Assembly: GCA_028279425.1 (NCBI GenBank)
Contig: JANQNV010000146.1
Span: 1 to 38,317 of the forward strand
Source: Longimicrobiales bacterium
GTDB taxonomy: Bacteria; Gemmatimonadota; Gemmatimonadetes; Longimicrobiales; Gaopeijiaceae
DNA: 38,317 bases
Direction: 5' to 3'
Under the pieces are notes generated by a model. That model saw only the letters and a program-made list of their open reading frames with translations. It did no database searches and was not told the origin of the DNA. Position numbers and translations under genes: made by a program. Below, in pieces: positions 8,111 to 15,931 of this stretch (positions within the stretch are counted from its first letter, which is position 1; each line of letters starts with the position of its first letter).

Positions 8111-8473
8111 CTACAGCAGCGACTCCAGGAACTCGACCGTACCTCGAGGGCCCGTAACGTCCAGGGTCACAGGTCCGCCGGCGGGTTCCACCGTGAGCTC
8201 GAACCGCAGGAACCGGCAGCAGGCGTGCTCGGCGCCGAGCACGCCACCGATCTCCGTGAGCAGCGCTGCACTGGAGGTGAATCGGAACCGGAACCCACTC
8301 GGCAGTCGCTCCCTGGCGTTCGCTTTCTCCGCAAGGCCGGGAAGGAGGCTGTCTCGGTTATGGTCGATCTCGGCGGGGGTGAGAGAACAGGCGATCGGCT
8401 GCGAAGAGTCCGGCTGCGAAGAGTCCGGCTCCGAAACCGTCGAAACCTGTAGGATGTTGAGTTCCTTGGACAC
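8111..8473 (-). CDS. Small Cys-Cys protein, uncharacterised
   Basis: About 120 residues. The C-terminal 90 residues form a compact domain: IACSLTPAEI near 27-36, then a basic stretch, GFRFRF, and AEHACCRFLRFEL carrying C85-C86, ending in beta strands (PVTLDVTGPRGTVEFLESLL). It resembles short uncharacterised proteins often found near MerR-type or mercury-resistance genes, and a metal-binding role for C29 and C85-C86 is possible, but no such neighbours are present. The start is uncertain: no ATG fits, and the GTG at 8473 is taken. The N-terminal 26 residues include a DSSQP-DSSQP duplication from a 15-bp repeat, so the real start may lie after it. Confidence 0.6.
   Translation of the reverse strand: MSKELNILQVSTVSEPDSSQPDSSQPIACSLTPAEIDHNRDSLLPGLAEKANARERLPSGFRFRFTSSAALLTEIGGVLGAEHACCRFLRFELTVEPAGGPVTLDVTGPRGTVEFLESLL
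8401..8430. repeat. Perfect 15-bp tandem duplication
   Basis: Two identical adjacent copies of GCGAAGAGTCCGGCT lie inside the N-terminal coding part of the small Cys-Cys protein and give the repeated pentapeptide DSSQP on the minus strand. Confidence 0.9.
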
Positions 8474-8724
8474 AGCGCCAGAACCTGGAGGTTGGTGAAC
8501 GGTTGGGTGCCGACCTCTGCTCCCGCAGAAGAGCTTCGACATCCGCGATGCCGACTTCTCCTCGACACACCGCGGCCGCCACAGTCGCTGCCGGCCCCCA
8601 GGCTGGAGTTCGGCGGCCCGCGAGACGGGCTCACGGGAGAGGAGCCCGATCAACATCGATCCCGATCCGTGCGCCATACTGTCGGGCACACCGTGGGGCA
8701 GGCAAGCGCGCGCGAAGCGGGGGA
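8474..8724. other. Interval without a supported gene
   Basis: Several short open frames exist on both strands but none has a recognisable domain, ribosome-binding site or sensible composition. It separates the small Cys-Cys protein gene from the DinB-like gene. It could hold decayed coding sequence, but I cannot name any. Confidence 0.4.
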
Positions 8725-9264
8725 TCAGCCTGGATCGCCACCCGAGGCACGCGTCAGCCCAGGGTGCGGTAGGCTTCCCGCGAGCACCTCGTCTTCGGTC
8801 AGCCCGAACAGTGACGGGCCCTCTACGCCGAGGACGCCCAGCACCGAGTACAACTGCCCGCGGTGGTGGATCTCGTGCTCGAGCATCACACGCAACAGGA
8901 GCCAAACCGGGACCTCGGCGCCGGCCACCGTGGTGCAGGGTCCCTGGATCTGGTCGGGGGTCAACGTTGCCAGGAGCGCACGCGACTCCTCGTGGGTCCG
9001 ATCCATGTAGTCGAGGCAGGCGCCCAGGTCGGCGGCCAACTCCGGCCCGTGCCCGGGGTAGATCGAAGGGCGCCCTACCGCGTTTTCGACGAACATCCAG
9101 CGTTCGGCGCCGGCGATGTGCCGGATCAGGTCTCCGGCGCTGAACTGGGACGGCGTGGGCCGCCACTCCAACTGGTCGTCCGGGATGCATGCCGCGAGCG
9201 CACGGGTGCGCTTCCGCACGGATGCGAGGAACGACAGGAACGGTTCGATGCGCGTGACTTCCAT
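8725..9264 (-). CDS. DinB-superfamily protein
   Basis: A 179-residue four-helix-bundle protein of the DinB/YfiT type. The three metal-binding histidines expected for this fold are H49 (LIRHIAGAE), H130 and H134 (LEHEIHHRGQL). Length matches the family. Members include nickel- or zinc-dependent thiol transferases (bacillithiol- or mycothiol-dependent) and proteins of unknown function; the sequence does not say which applies here. The ATG at 9264 begins directly on the first helix. No operon partner is close by. A 26-bp minisatellite begins about 140-165 bp upstream of its start. Confidence 0.85.
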   Translation of the reverse strand: MEVTRIEPFLSFLASVRKRTRALAACIPDDQLEWRPTPSQFSAGDLIRHIAGAERWMFVENAVGRPSIYPGHGPELAADLGACLDYMDRTHEESRALLATLTPDQIQGPCTTVAGAEVPVWLLLRVMLEHEIHHRGQLYSVLGVLGVEGPSLFGLTEDEVLAGSLPHPGLTRASGGDPG

Positions 9265-9403
9265 ACAGGGCTGAGGCTACCACTCGGACCTCTGGCGCGA
9301 CAGCGATGGAGGCCGGCGGGGCGAGTCTGGTGTGGTCGCTCCGGCGCGCTCTGCGAGGTCGACGTTGGCGCGGGGGTGATCCGTGGCACGTGGCTCGTCG
9401 TTC

Positions 9404-9663
9404 CGGCCCGTACGCGTTTCGGCGGAAACGTGCCCCGTGGCGTCTCCGCGGAAACGTGGCCCCGGGCGTTCCCGTGGAAATGTGGCCTGTGGCGCTTCCG
9501 CGGAAACGTGGCCTGTGGCGCTTCCGCAGAAACGTGGTCTGTGGCGCTTCCGCGGAAACGTGGTCTGTGGCGTTTCCGCAGAAACGTGGCCTGTGGCGCT
9601 TCCGCGGAAACGTGGTCTCTGGCGTTTCCGCGGAAACGTGGCCCCGGGCGTTTCCGCGGAAAG
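9404..9663. repeat. 26-bp minisatellite with palindromic core
   Basis: Nine full 26-bp units run from 9430 to 9663, with a degenerate tenth at 9404-9429. The typical unit starts GTGGCCTGTGGCG and ends CTTCCGCGGAAAC. Five of the nine full units contain the perfect palindrome TTCCGCGGAA; units 4 and 6 carry CCGCAGAA instead, so units 3-7 alternate as if copied in 52-bp pairs. There are no unique spacers. The period is not a multiple of three, so every frame stays open and gives spurious Arg/Ala-rich frames on both strands. The whole non-coding interval 9265-9724 holds this array and nothing else that I can support. Confidence 0.95.
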
Positions 9664-9724
9664 GCGCCACCGGCCGGAGCGACGGGCCGCCGACGAAAGC
9701 CGGCGAAGCCCGCCGCCCCCGCGC

Positions 9725-10594
9725 TCACCGGTTACGGTCGAGCATCGCCTGGAACACGGGCTCGTGGCGGATCCGTCGCCAGGAAACCCGGGCGTCGACG
9801 GAGTGCGCGTTGATGTTGTTGTTCATCGCGAACAGGGGCTCGAGGTACTCGACGGCGGATTCGGCGTCGCCCAGCTCGGCGTAGGCCTGCGCCCAGCGCC
9901 GGTGCACGAGGGGCACGCCTGCCGCGCTCACCTGCATACCCATCGCTGCTTCCAGATGCTCGCGAGCCTCGGCGACGCGTCCGGCGCGAGCGAGGTTTCG
10001 GGCGATTTGCCCCCGCATGTTGGCGGCGCCGTCGGTCGCGACGCTCTCGTCGAGATTCGAGAGCTGAACGTCTGCGAGTTGCGACCATGCGGTCTCGGCC
10101 TCTTCGTCACGCCCCGCGAGCTCATGGACCCAGGCGATGGCGCCGTAGCAGTTGCACCGATAGGCCGGATCGGTCGCGTCGGGCGACATCTTCAGGATCA
10201 ACTCGTCGAACTCGCCCGTCGCCAACAGCTCGGGGAAGTTGTTCGAGATGTTCGCGATGCCGATGGGCGGGATCGCAAACCAGTCCCGCATCTCGCGGAA
10301 GGCACGCTGCGCGCCGAGGACCCCTCCTCCGGAGGTGAGTTCGAGGTGGATCCCGGCGATGATGAAGCCGTCGAGGAGCGCCCCGAGTTCTGTCCACGCC
10401 TCGTCGAGATGGGCCTGGGCGGCCTCGTAGTCGCCCATCATGCGCGTCGCGTTCGAGGCGCCCAGGAGCGTGGCGGCTGAGGGGTCGGCTTCGGCGGACC
10501 GAATCGCCTCGTGGAGGTCTGCTTCGGGGACCTGCGCCTCCGCGGGCACAGCGACGAAGCACAGCAGGGCGATCAGGGCGAGAAGAGAACGCAT
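9725..10594 (-). CDS. Secreted TPR-like protein
   Basis: A 289-residue exported protein. A signal peptide is clear (MRSLLALIALLCFVAVPAEA, cleaved before QVPEAD). The rest is alpha-helical with degenerate TPR-like pairs: ATRMMGDYEAAQAHLDEAW near 50-68, HELAGRDEEAETAWSQLAD near 157-175, NLARAGRVAEAREHLEAAM near 199-217 and AYAELGDAESAVEYLEPLF near 233-251. Two cysteines (RCNCYG) sit between the helices. It probably scaffolds protein contacts in the periplasm or outer membrane. The ATG at 10594 is preceded by GGGAGA. No operon partner is adjacent. Confidence 0.75.
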   Translation of the reverse strand: MRSLLALIALLCFVAVPAEAQVPEADLHEAIRSAEADPSAATLLGASNATRMMGDYEAAQAHLDEAWTELGALLDGFIIAGIHLELTSGGGVLGAQRAFREMRDWFAIPPIGIANISNNFPELLATGEFDELILKMSPDATDPAYRCNCYGAIAWVHELAGRDEEAETAWSQLADVQLSNLDESVATDGAANMRGQIARNLARAGRVAEAREHLEAAMGMQVSAAGVPLVHRRWAQAYAELGDAESAVEYLEPLFAMNNNINAHSVDARVSWRRIRHEPVFQAMLDRNR

Positions 10595-10786
10595 GGGGTC
10601 TCCCGGTCGGAGTGCACGAGTCGGTACGTGCCCCGAGTCTTTCCCTCCGCCGGGGGCTGGGCCCTACACGAGCGTCTCAAACGTCTTGCCCGGGTGTCTC
10701 GATCGCGTACGGAGGGTCCTTGATGCGGTGGTTGGCCTCCACGAAGATCCGTCTCGTTCGACCACCCTCACCGATCAGGCCGCTCC
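10595..10786. other. Divergent promoter interval
   Basis: This 192-bp space lies between the start of the secreted TPR-like gene (minus) and tesB (plus), so it should hold promoters in both directions. I see no convincing -35/-10 pair or strong inverted repeat. Confidence 0.35.
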
Positions 10787-11653
10787 ATGTCCTTCGATGC
10801 CGCCGCACTCGTGGCTCTGCTCGACCTCGAGCCGCTCGAGCACAACATCTACCGCGGGCAGAATCGCGACGTCGGCACCCGGCGCATCTTCGGCGGGCAG
10901 GTGCTGGCCCAGGCTCTCGTCGCGGCCCAGCGTACCGTCGAAGACGATCGACCGGTGCACTCGATGCACGGCTACTTCATCCTGGCCGGTGACCTGTCGA
11001 CGCCGGTCGTCTACTTCGTGGATCGGTTGCGCGACGGGGGCTCGTTCACCACGCGGCGGGTCACCGCGATTCAGCACGGCCAGGCCATCTTCAACCTGTC
11101 GGCGTCGTTTCATCGCGTCGAAGAGGGGCTGGCCCACCAGATGGAGATGCCCGACGTGCCTCCTCCGGAGGAACTCGCGCCCGAGCTCGATTTGATGCGC
11201 GCGCGGGACGACGTGCCGGACGCGCTGCGATCGAAGTTGATCCAGGATCGACCCCTCGACTTCCGACCGGTCGACGGGATCGATCCGTTCGATACCCGAG
11301 TGTTGGAGCCTCGGCGCATGCTCTGGATCCGGACGGTCGGCGAGATGGACGACGATCCGCTGCACCACCGGGCGGTGCTCGCCTATGCTTCGGACTACGG
11401 CTTGATCGTGACGGCCCTCCGGCCCCACGGGCGCAGCGTGCGAGATCCGCAGATGTTGGTGGCGAGCCTCGACCACTCGGTCTGGTTTCACCGCCCGTTT
11501 CGTATGGACGAGTGGCTCCTCTACGTCGTCGACGCACCCGTGTCGGGGGGTGGACGAGGCTTTGCGAGGGGGAGCTACTTCACGCGCGACGGCGTTCTGG
11601 TTGCGTCGGTGGCCCAGGAGGGGCTGATCCGGGTGCGGCGCCCGAAGGCTTGA
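10787..11653 (+). CDS. tesB: Acyl-CoA thioesterase II
   Basis: A 288-residue double-hotdog thioesterase that hydrolyses acyl-CoA to free fatty acid and CoA in the cytoplasm. The N-terminal hotdog has RIFGGQVLAQAL (33-44) and SMHGYFILAGD (59-69); the C-terminal hotdog has SLDHSVWFHRPFRMDEWLL. The E. coli triad Asp204/Thr228/Gln278 aligns with D203 (YASDYG), S227 (a Thr-to-Ser change) and Q277 (VAQEGLIR). Length equals the E. coli enzyme. Its TGA is immediately followed by the reversed stop of the SRPBCC gene on the other strand, so the two genes abut tail to tail with no spacer. Confidence 0.95.
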   Translation: MSFDAAALVALLDLEPLEHNIYRGQNRDVGTRRIFGGQVLAQALVAAQRTVEDDRPVHSMHGYFILAGDLSTPVVYFVDRLRDGGSFTTRRVTAIQHGQAIFNLSASFHRVEEGLAHQMEMPDVPPPEELAPELDLMRARDDVPDALRSKLIQDRPLDFRPVDGIDPFDTRVLEPRRMLWIRTVGEMDDDPLHHRAVLAYASDYGLIVTALRPHGRSVRDPQMLVASLDHSVWFHRPFRMDEWLLYVVDAPVSGGGRGFARGSYFTRDGVLVASVAQEGLIRVRRPKA

Positions 11654-12097
11654 TCACGGCGACGCCTCCAACCGTTCCTTCAGCCGCTGCAACGTCTCGC
11701 GGAGCTGACGCCTCGACGCCTCGTCCAGCATTCCGCGCGGGATGAAGCGCAGTACGCCCGTAGCCTTGCCGTCGACGGCCAGTGTGACTCGGGTGCCCCC
11801 GTCGACGTCAGTCCACTCGATTTCGCTGGTGGCCTGAAGGGTCGATCCGCGGGTGGTTTCGTAGGCGACCCGCCGCCCGGGATCGACCGCCGTCGCCACG
11901 TAGGTGTTTTCGACGCGCTTGCCGAGAAACTCCGATACGTAGCGCTTGCGTGTGCCGACGGCTGTGGGTCCGGGAGGGGTCTGCTCGGCCTCGAGAAGCG
12001 AAGGCTGCCACTCCTTTTCGAGCGAGATGTCGTCCATGTAGGCCGCCACCTCCGAACGGGGGCGCTGGATCACGACGGTTTCGGTGATGCGGGGCAT
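11654..12097 (-). CDS. SRPBCC-family protein
   Basis: A 147-residue soluble SRPBCC/START-like protein, starting MPRITETVVIQRPRSEVAAY with the usual 'PRSEV..Y..D' helix-loop and ending in a long C-terminal helix (RRQLRETLQRLKERLEA). A coenzyme Q-binding/polyketide-cyclase-like ligand cavity is expected; the ligand is unknown. No signal peptide is seen. The ATG at 12097 is preferred over a 30-residue upstream extension that overlaps the hutF start region. It is divergent from hutF with 39 bp between the starts, and abuts tesB tail to tail. Confidence 0.85.
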   Translation of the reverse strand: MPRITETVVIQRPRSEVAAYMDDISLEKEWQPSLLEAEQTPPGPTAVGTRKRYVSEFLGKRVENTYVATAVDPGRRVAYETTRGSTLQATSEIEWTDVDGGTRVTLAVDGKATGVLRFIPRGMLDEASRRQLRETLQRLKERLEASP

Positions 12098-12136
12098 GGC
12101 TTGTTTCCGGCGAAGGTAGGCGTTCAGCTTGGGCCC

Positions 12137-13567
12137 ATGACGACGATCGTTCACCCCGACCTGGTGTTCGCCGCCGGCGCGGCCCACGAAGGGTGGGGTG
12201 TGGCGATCTGCGGGCGCCAGATCGTGGCCGTGGGCCCGTTGGATTCTCTACACCCCGACCTCCCGGCAGGTGCAGGTGCAGGTGCAGGTGCAGGCGCGGG
12301 CGCAGGTGCAGGTGCAGGCGCGGGCGCAGGTGCAGGCGCAGACGCCGGCGCAGACGCCGGTACACCTCCAGACACCGCCGGCCCTCCCGCCGTCGTCCGC
12401 CTGGCGGGGCGCGCAGTGATGGCGGCGCCGGTGAACGCGCACTCCCACGCCTTCCAGCGCGACATTCGCGGCCGAACCCAAACGCGCCCGACCTCCCGTC
12501 CGGGCGCGGACTTCTGGAGTTGGCGGCACGAGATGTACGCGCGAGCTCTCTCCTACGACCCCGACGGGCTGTACCGCGCCTCGCTCGCCTGCTTCGGCGA
12601 GATGCGTGCGGCGGGGTGGGGGAGTGTAGGCGAGTTCCACTACCTGCACCGTGACCCCGACGGCCATCGGTACGACGATCCGCTCGTGCTGTCGGATGCC
12701 GTGATCGAGGCGGCGCTCGCCGTGCACCTCCCGATTTGCCTGTTGTACGTGGCCTATGCGACGTCGGATGTGGATGGCGCGCCGCTCGGGCCCGACCAGC
12801 GCCGGTTCCGATCCGACACCCTCGACGAGGTGGTCCACGCCGTCGAGACGCTGCGGCAGCGCTGGGCGCACGACCCTCGCGTGAGTGTCGGGGTCGCTCC
12901 CCACTCGGTGCGGGCGGTGCCTGAGGCGTGGTGGACACCGCTTGCCGAGGCGGCCGAGGCCCTCGACGTCCCGCTGCACGCGCACGTATCGGAGCAGGAG
13001 CGCGAGGTCGAGAGATGCGTCGAGGTGCACGGCTGTCGACCGGTCCGGTTCCTCGCCGATCGCGGGGTCCTGTCTCCGCGCTTCACGGCGGTCCACGCGA
13101 CCCACCTCTCGCACCGTGAGATCGGTCTCCTCGCCGAGGCCGGGGCTCATGTCTGCGCCTGCCCCTCGACCGAGCGGGATCTCGGGGACGGGGTGCTTCC
13201 CGCGCGTCGCCTCTCGGCGGCGGGGGTGCCGATCTGTCTCGGCTCGGACAGCCACACCCTCCTCGACCCGTGGGAGGAGCTCCGTCTACCCGAGTACCAC
13301 CTGCGACTGATCGAGCGGCGGCGGATCGTGCTGGGAGAAGACCAGGACGGGGTGACACGTTGGGCCCCCGCCGCCCTCCGATCGGCGACGCGCGCGGGCG
13401 GTGATGCTCTGCGCACCGGGGCGGGGCGGGTCGACGTCGGGGCCCCGGCCGATCTGGTCTCGATCGACCTCAGTCACCCTGCGCTTCGGGGCTGGGACCG
13501 GGATCACTTCGCCGAGATCGTCGCGGTCGCTGCGCGTGGGGGGGTGGCCGAACCGCTCGCCCTGTGA
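12137..13567 (+). CDS. hutF: Formimidoylglutamate deiminase with Gly-Ala insertion
   Basis: A 476-residue amidohydrolase that deiminates N-formimino-L-glutamate to N-formyl-L-glutamate and ammonia, a late step in the five-step histidine pathway. The metal-binding HxH is H102/H104 in NAHSHAFQR; HAHVSEQEREVE, VHATHLS and CLGSDSHTLLDPWEELR supply the other catalytic-barrel ligands and the family signature. Residues 44-75 are an odd low-complexity stretch of twelve Gly-Ala dipeptides then DAGADAG, inserted in the N-terminal beta-sandwich domain, which is not part of the catalytic barrel. The ATG at 12137 precedes the first beta strand. The gene is separated from hutH/hutU by about 5.7 kb and has no hut neighbour here. 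Confidence 0.93.
   Translation: MTTIVHPDLVFAAGAAHEGWGVAICGRQIVAVGPLDSLHPDLPAGAGAGAGAGAGAGAGAGAGAGAGADAGADAGTPPDTAGPPAVVRLAGRAVMAAPVNAHSHAFQRDIRGRTQTRPTSRPGADFWSWRHEMYARALSYDPDGLYRASLACFGEMRAAGWGSVGEFHYLHRDPDGHRYDDPLVLSDAVIEAALAVHLPICLLYVAYATSDVDGAPLGPDQRRFRSDTLDEVVHAVETLRQRWAHDPRVSVGVAPHSVRAVPEAWWTPLAEAAEALDVPLHAHVSEQEREVERCVEVHGCRPVRFLADRGVLSPRFTAVHATHLSHREIGLLAEAGAHVCACPSTERDLGDGVLPARRLSAAGVPICLGSDSHTLLDPWEELRLPEYHLRLIERRRIVLGEDQDGVTRWAPAALRSATRAGGDALRTGAGRVDVGAPADLVSIDLSHPALRGWDRDHFAEIVAVAARGGVAEPLAL
12266..12361 (+). repeat. 6-bp tandem repeat encoding Gly-Ala in hutF
   Basis: The repeat is built from GGTGCA units with GGCGCA/GGCGCG variants: twelve Gly-Ala codon pairs after Ala44, then two GACGCCGGC-type units. 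Because the period is six, copy changes keep the hutF reading frame. Confidence 0.95.
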
Positions 13568-13576
13568 GGTCGGCCC

Positions 13577-13606
13577 ACCCGCGGCTCGGTCCAAAGAGCC
13601 GCGGGT
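13577..13606. terminator. Bidirectional hairpin between convergent genes
   Basis: Perfect 11-bp arms, ACCCGCGGCTC (13577-13587) and GAGCCGCGGGT (13596-13606), enclose an 8-nt loop. It sits 10 bp after the hutF stop and before the stop of the convergent acylase gene at 13655. No T-run follows, so it is terminator-like by position and stability rather than by a full intrinsic signature. Confidence 0.65.
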
Positions 13607-13654
13607 CGCCGCCTTCGATCGGTGGGGTGTCGCAGAAGTCCTGCTGCTCCGAGG

Positions 13655-15814
13655 CTAGCGCTGGCCTGGCCGGTACGTTTCTTCGGCTGCAGCCTCGACG
13701 TCGGGGCGGTAGAAGTAGACGGGACGCAGGTCGCCGGTCGCATACCGCTCGGCTTGATCGTTGAAGTGGGGCGAGGCGGGATCGCCACTCTGCCCGCCGG
13801 CCGTGATCGCCCGAGCCCTCAGGCTGTCGCCGAATTCGACGACCGCGACGAAGCTGTTGCCGCGGGTGCCGTAGGTGCGCTTCGTGCCGTTGAAGGTGCG
13901 CTGGCCGTAGGCCGCCAGCGATCCCCAGGTGGCCGAGGTGAAGCCGACCGGGATGCTCGGCTCGTCGTCGTCGAACGGCTGGACGATGTCTCCCGTCAGC
14001 CTCTGGAATCGGTTGATCTCGCCCCAGGGGGTGCGCCAGTCGCCGAAGTCCTCTTCGAGCGTCGCGGTCGCCGCTCGAAGGGCCTCCAGGCGGTGCTCGT
14101 CCGTGACGTCGGCCCCGCGGGCCATTCCCCGCAGCTCCGTGGCCCAGTAGATGGCGAGTGACGTCTCGATCGACTCCACGCCGAAGCGCCGGTCCCAGTC
14201 ACGCAGCATCGCGACTTGCTCGGCGAGGTCGGGGTCCGCTCCCGCCGATTCATGCGCCTGTACGAGCGGGGGAATCAGTTCTTCGAAGACCGGCAGCCAG
14301 CTGTCGTACGCCGCGTCGATGAGCCGCTGCAGGGTGAAATCCGAGCGTTCGCTCAAGACACGGATGGCGTGTACACCCCGCGCGTTTTCACCGTAGCGGT
14401 CCATGTAGGCCGGGTAGTCGCTCTGGAGGGGTGTGTCGGGCGAGTCGCCCGCCGCCGAGAACGGCCAGTTGTTGGTGCACATGACCCAGCCGCTGGAGGG
14501 ATTCACAACCAGTGGGCTGTCGTCGACGGAGTGCAGGCCCTGCCAGGCGGTCGCGGGGTCGTTGCCGTCGACGGGTCGGCTCCAGTCGAAGTCCGGGTCC
14601 CGAATGGGAACGTAGTTGGCGTGGAAGTACGCCACGTTGCCCTCGGCGTCCGCGAAGAGGGTGTTGTTGGACGAGTTCGTGTGGAGGTTCATGACCTCCT
14701 TGTACTCATCGTAGTTCGCTGCCTTGGTCCGCGTGTACGACTGCGTGAGTGCATCGACGGGCTCGAACATGAGCTTGACCGCGACCCAGGCGCCATCGGC
14801 GCTGCGCACGATCGGTCCCTCGTGACTGTAGTAGACCTCGAACGAGCGCTCCGACCTGGTCGCGCCGTCACGGTAGGGCACGGTGATGGTCTCGCGACGC
14901 ATCTGCCGCTCCTCCTCGCCGTACATGTAGTACACCTCGCCGTCGCGCTCGACGACGTCGTAGGCGAACTCGTCGATGGCGTCGGCTCCCGTCGAGGTGT
15001 GCATCCAGCCGGCGGTTTCGTTGAAGCCCTGGTAGATGAAGAACTGGCCCCAGGTGACGGCACCGTAGGCGTTGAGCCCTTCCTCGCTGACCATGTGCAC
15101 CTCGGCCCGGAAGTAGAACGAGGTGTGGGGATTGATCAGGAGAAGTGCGTTGCCCGACTCGGTGTTCGATGGCGCGACCGCGAAGCCGTTCGAGCCCGTG
15201 GGCTCCGGGATCACATTGGCCGAGTGGGTCATCTCGTCGATCAGTGGAGAGGCGTCACCCACCATGACCTCTTCTTCGGCCCCGTAGAACTCGCTCAGGC
15301 CGCGCGTCGAAATGCGTTCGATGTCGCCGCCGATGCTGCCCTCGGTGAACGACAGCGCCATCCACGGCTCGTAGCGATCGATCGCCCGCCGCTCGACATC
15401 GGGGTGGGTGTGGAGGAAGTAGTTGAGTCCGGCGGCCCAGCTGTCCATCAGGGCCTTCAACTCGTCGGGGCTGCCGTCGTAGCGCGCGCGAAGATCGTCG
15501 GGGTCGACGAACAGCTTCATGCGCAGGTCGTCCCAGATCGCCTCCTCGCCCTCGGCTTCCGCGAGGCGGCCGAGCGAGAACATGTAGTTGCGCTCGATCC
15601 GCTTGTAGTCGTCTTCGGCCTGGGCGTAGACCATGCCGAACACCACATCGGCGTCGGTGGCCCCGTAGACGTGCGGGATGCCCCAATCGTCGCGAATCAC
15701 CTCGACCCGCGCCGCCTGCGCCTCCCATGCGGTCACCTCGGGATCGGCGCCCGACGAGTCCTGCGGAGCGCAGGCGACGGCGACGGTCAGCAGGATCAGA
15801 CTCACCTTCTTCAT
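13655..15814 (-). CDS. Penicillin acylase family lipoprotein (Ntn hydrolase)
   Basis: A 719-residue exported amidase of the penicillin-acylase/acyl-homoserine-lactone acylase family. The N-terminus is a lipoprotein signal with lipobox VAVAC (C15). The small (alpha) part has VIRDDWGIPHVYG and the expected DDYKRIERNYMFSLGRL stretch. The autocatalytic nucleophile is S208 in EPTGSNGFAV, followed by SGNALLLINPH as in the family; the C-terminal half has the conserved FHANYVPIRDP and GNSFVAVVEFGD stretches. It would cleave itself into two chains and hydrolyse an amide; beta-lactam, quorum-signal or peptide amides are all possible. The gene is convergent with hutF and stands 117 bp downstream of the saccharopine-dehydrogenase-like gene, with no visible promoter of its own. 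Confidence 0.93.
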   Translation of the reverse strand: MKKVSLILLTVAVACAPQDSSGADPEVTAWEAQAARVEVIRDDWGIPHVYGATDADVVFGMVYAQAEDDYKRIERNYMFSLGRLAEAEGEEAIWDDLRMKLFVDPDDLRARYDGSPDELKALMDSWAAGLNYFLHTHPDVERRAIDRYEPWMALSFTEGSIGGDIERISTRGLSEFYGAEEEVMVGDASPLIDEMTHSANVIPEPTGSNGFAVAPSNTESGNALLLINPHTSFYFRAEVHMVSEEGLNAYGAVTWGQFFIYQGFNETAGWMHTSTGADAIDEFAYDVVERDGEVYYMYGEEERQMRRETITVPYRDGATRSERSFEVYYSHEGPIVRSADGAWVAVKLMFEPVDALTQSYTRTKAANYDEYKEVMNLHTNSSNNTLFADAEGNVAYFHANYVPIRDPDFDWSRPVDGNDPATAWQGLHSVDDSPLVVNPSSGWVMCTNNWPFSAAGDSPDTPLQSDYPAYMDRYGENARGVHAIRVLSERSDFTLQRLIDAAYDSWLPVFEELIPPLVQAHESAGADPDLAEQVAMLRDWDRRFGVESIETSLAIYWATELRGMARGADVTDEHRLEALRAATATLEEDFGDWRTPWGEINRFQRLTGDIVQPFDDDEPSIPVGFTSATWGSLAAYGQRTFNGTKRTYGTRGNSFVAVVEFGDSLRARAITAGGQSGDPASPHFNDQAERYATGDLRPVYFYRPDVEAAAEETYRPGQR

Positions 15815-15931
15815 GTCGTTCCTCCGCTCTGCGGGGGTTTCGATCGCGCGCTCGTAGATGTCGGTCGCGGGCGGGCAGCGGGCGTGGTCCGGCTCGGGTC
15901 GCGCCGTCGCATCGACGACGGCGGGCCCGTG

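Noticed and set aside
8474-8724. Possible MerR-like or transposase fragment upstream of the Cys-Cys protein
   Set aside because: Short frames on the minus strand have no recognisable helix-turn-helix or catalytic motif.
9404-9663. CRISPR array
   Set aside because: The units are contiguous with no unique spacers and no cas genes are nearby; it is a minisatellite.
9383-9724. Arg/Ala-rich proteins read through the minisatellite on both strands
   Set aside because: The 26-bp period leaves all frames open; the products are repeat translations without starts or family features.
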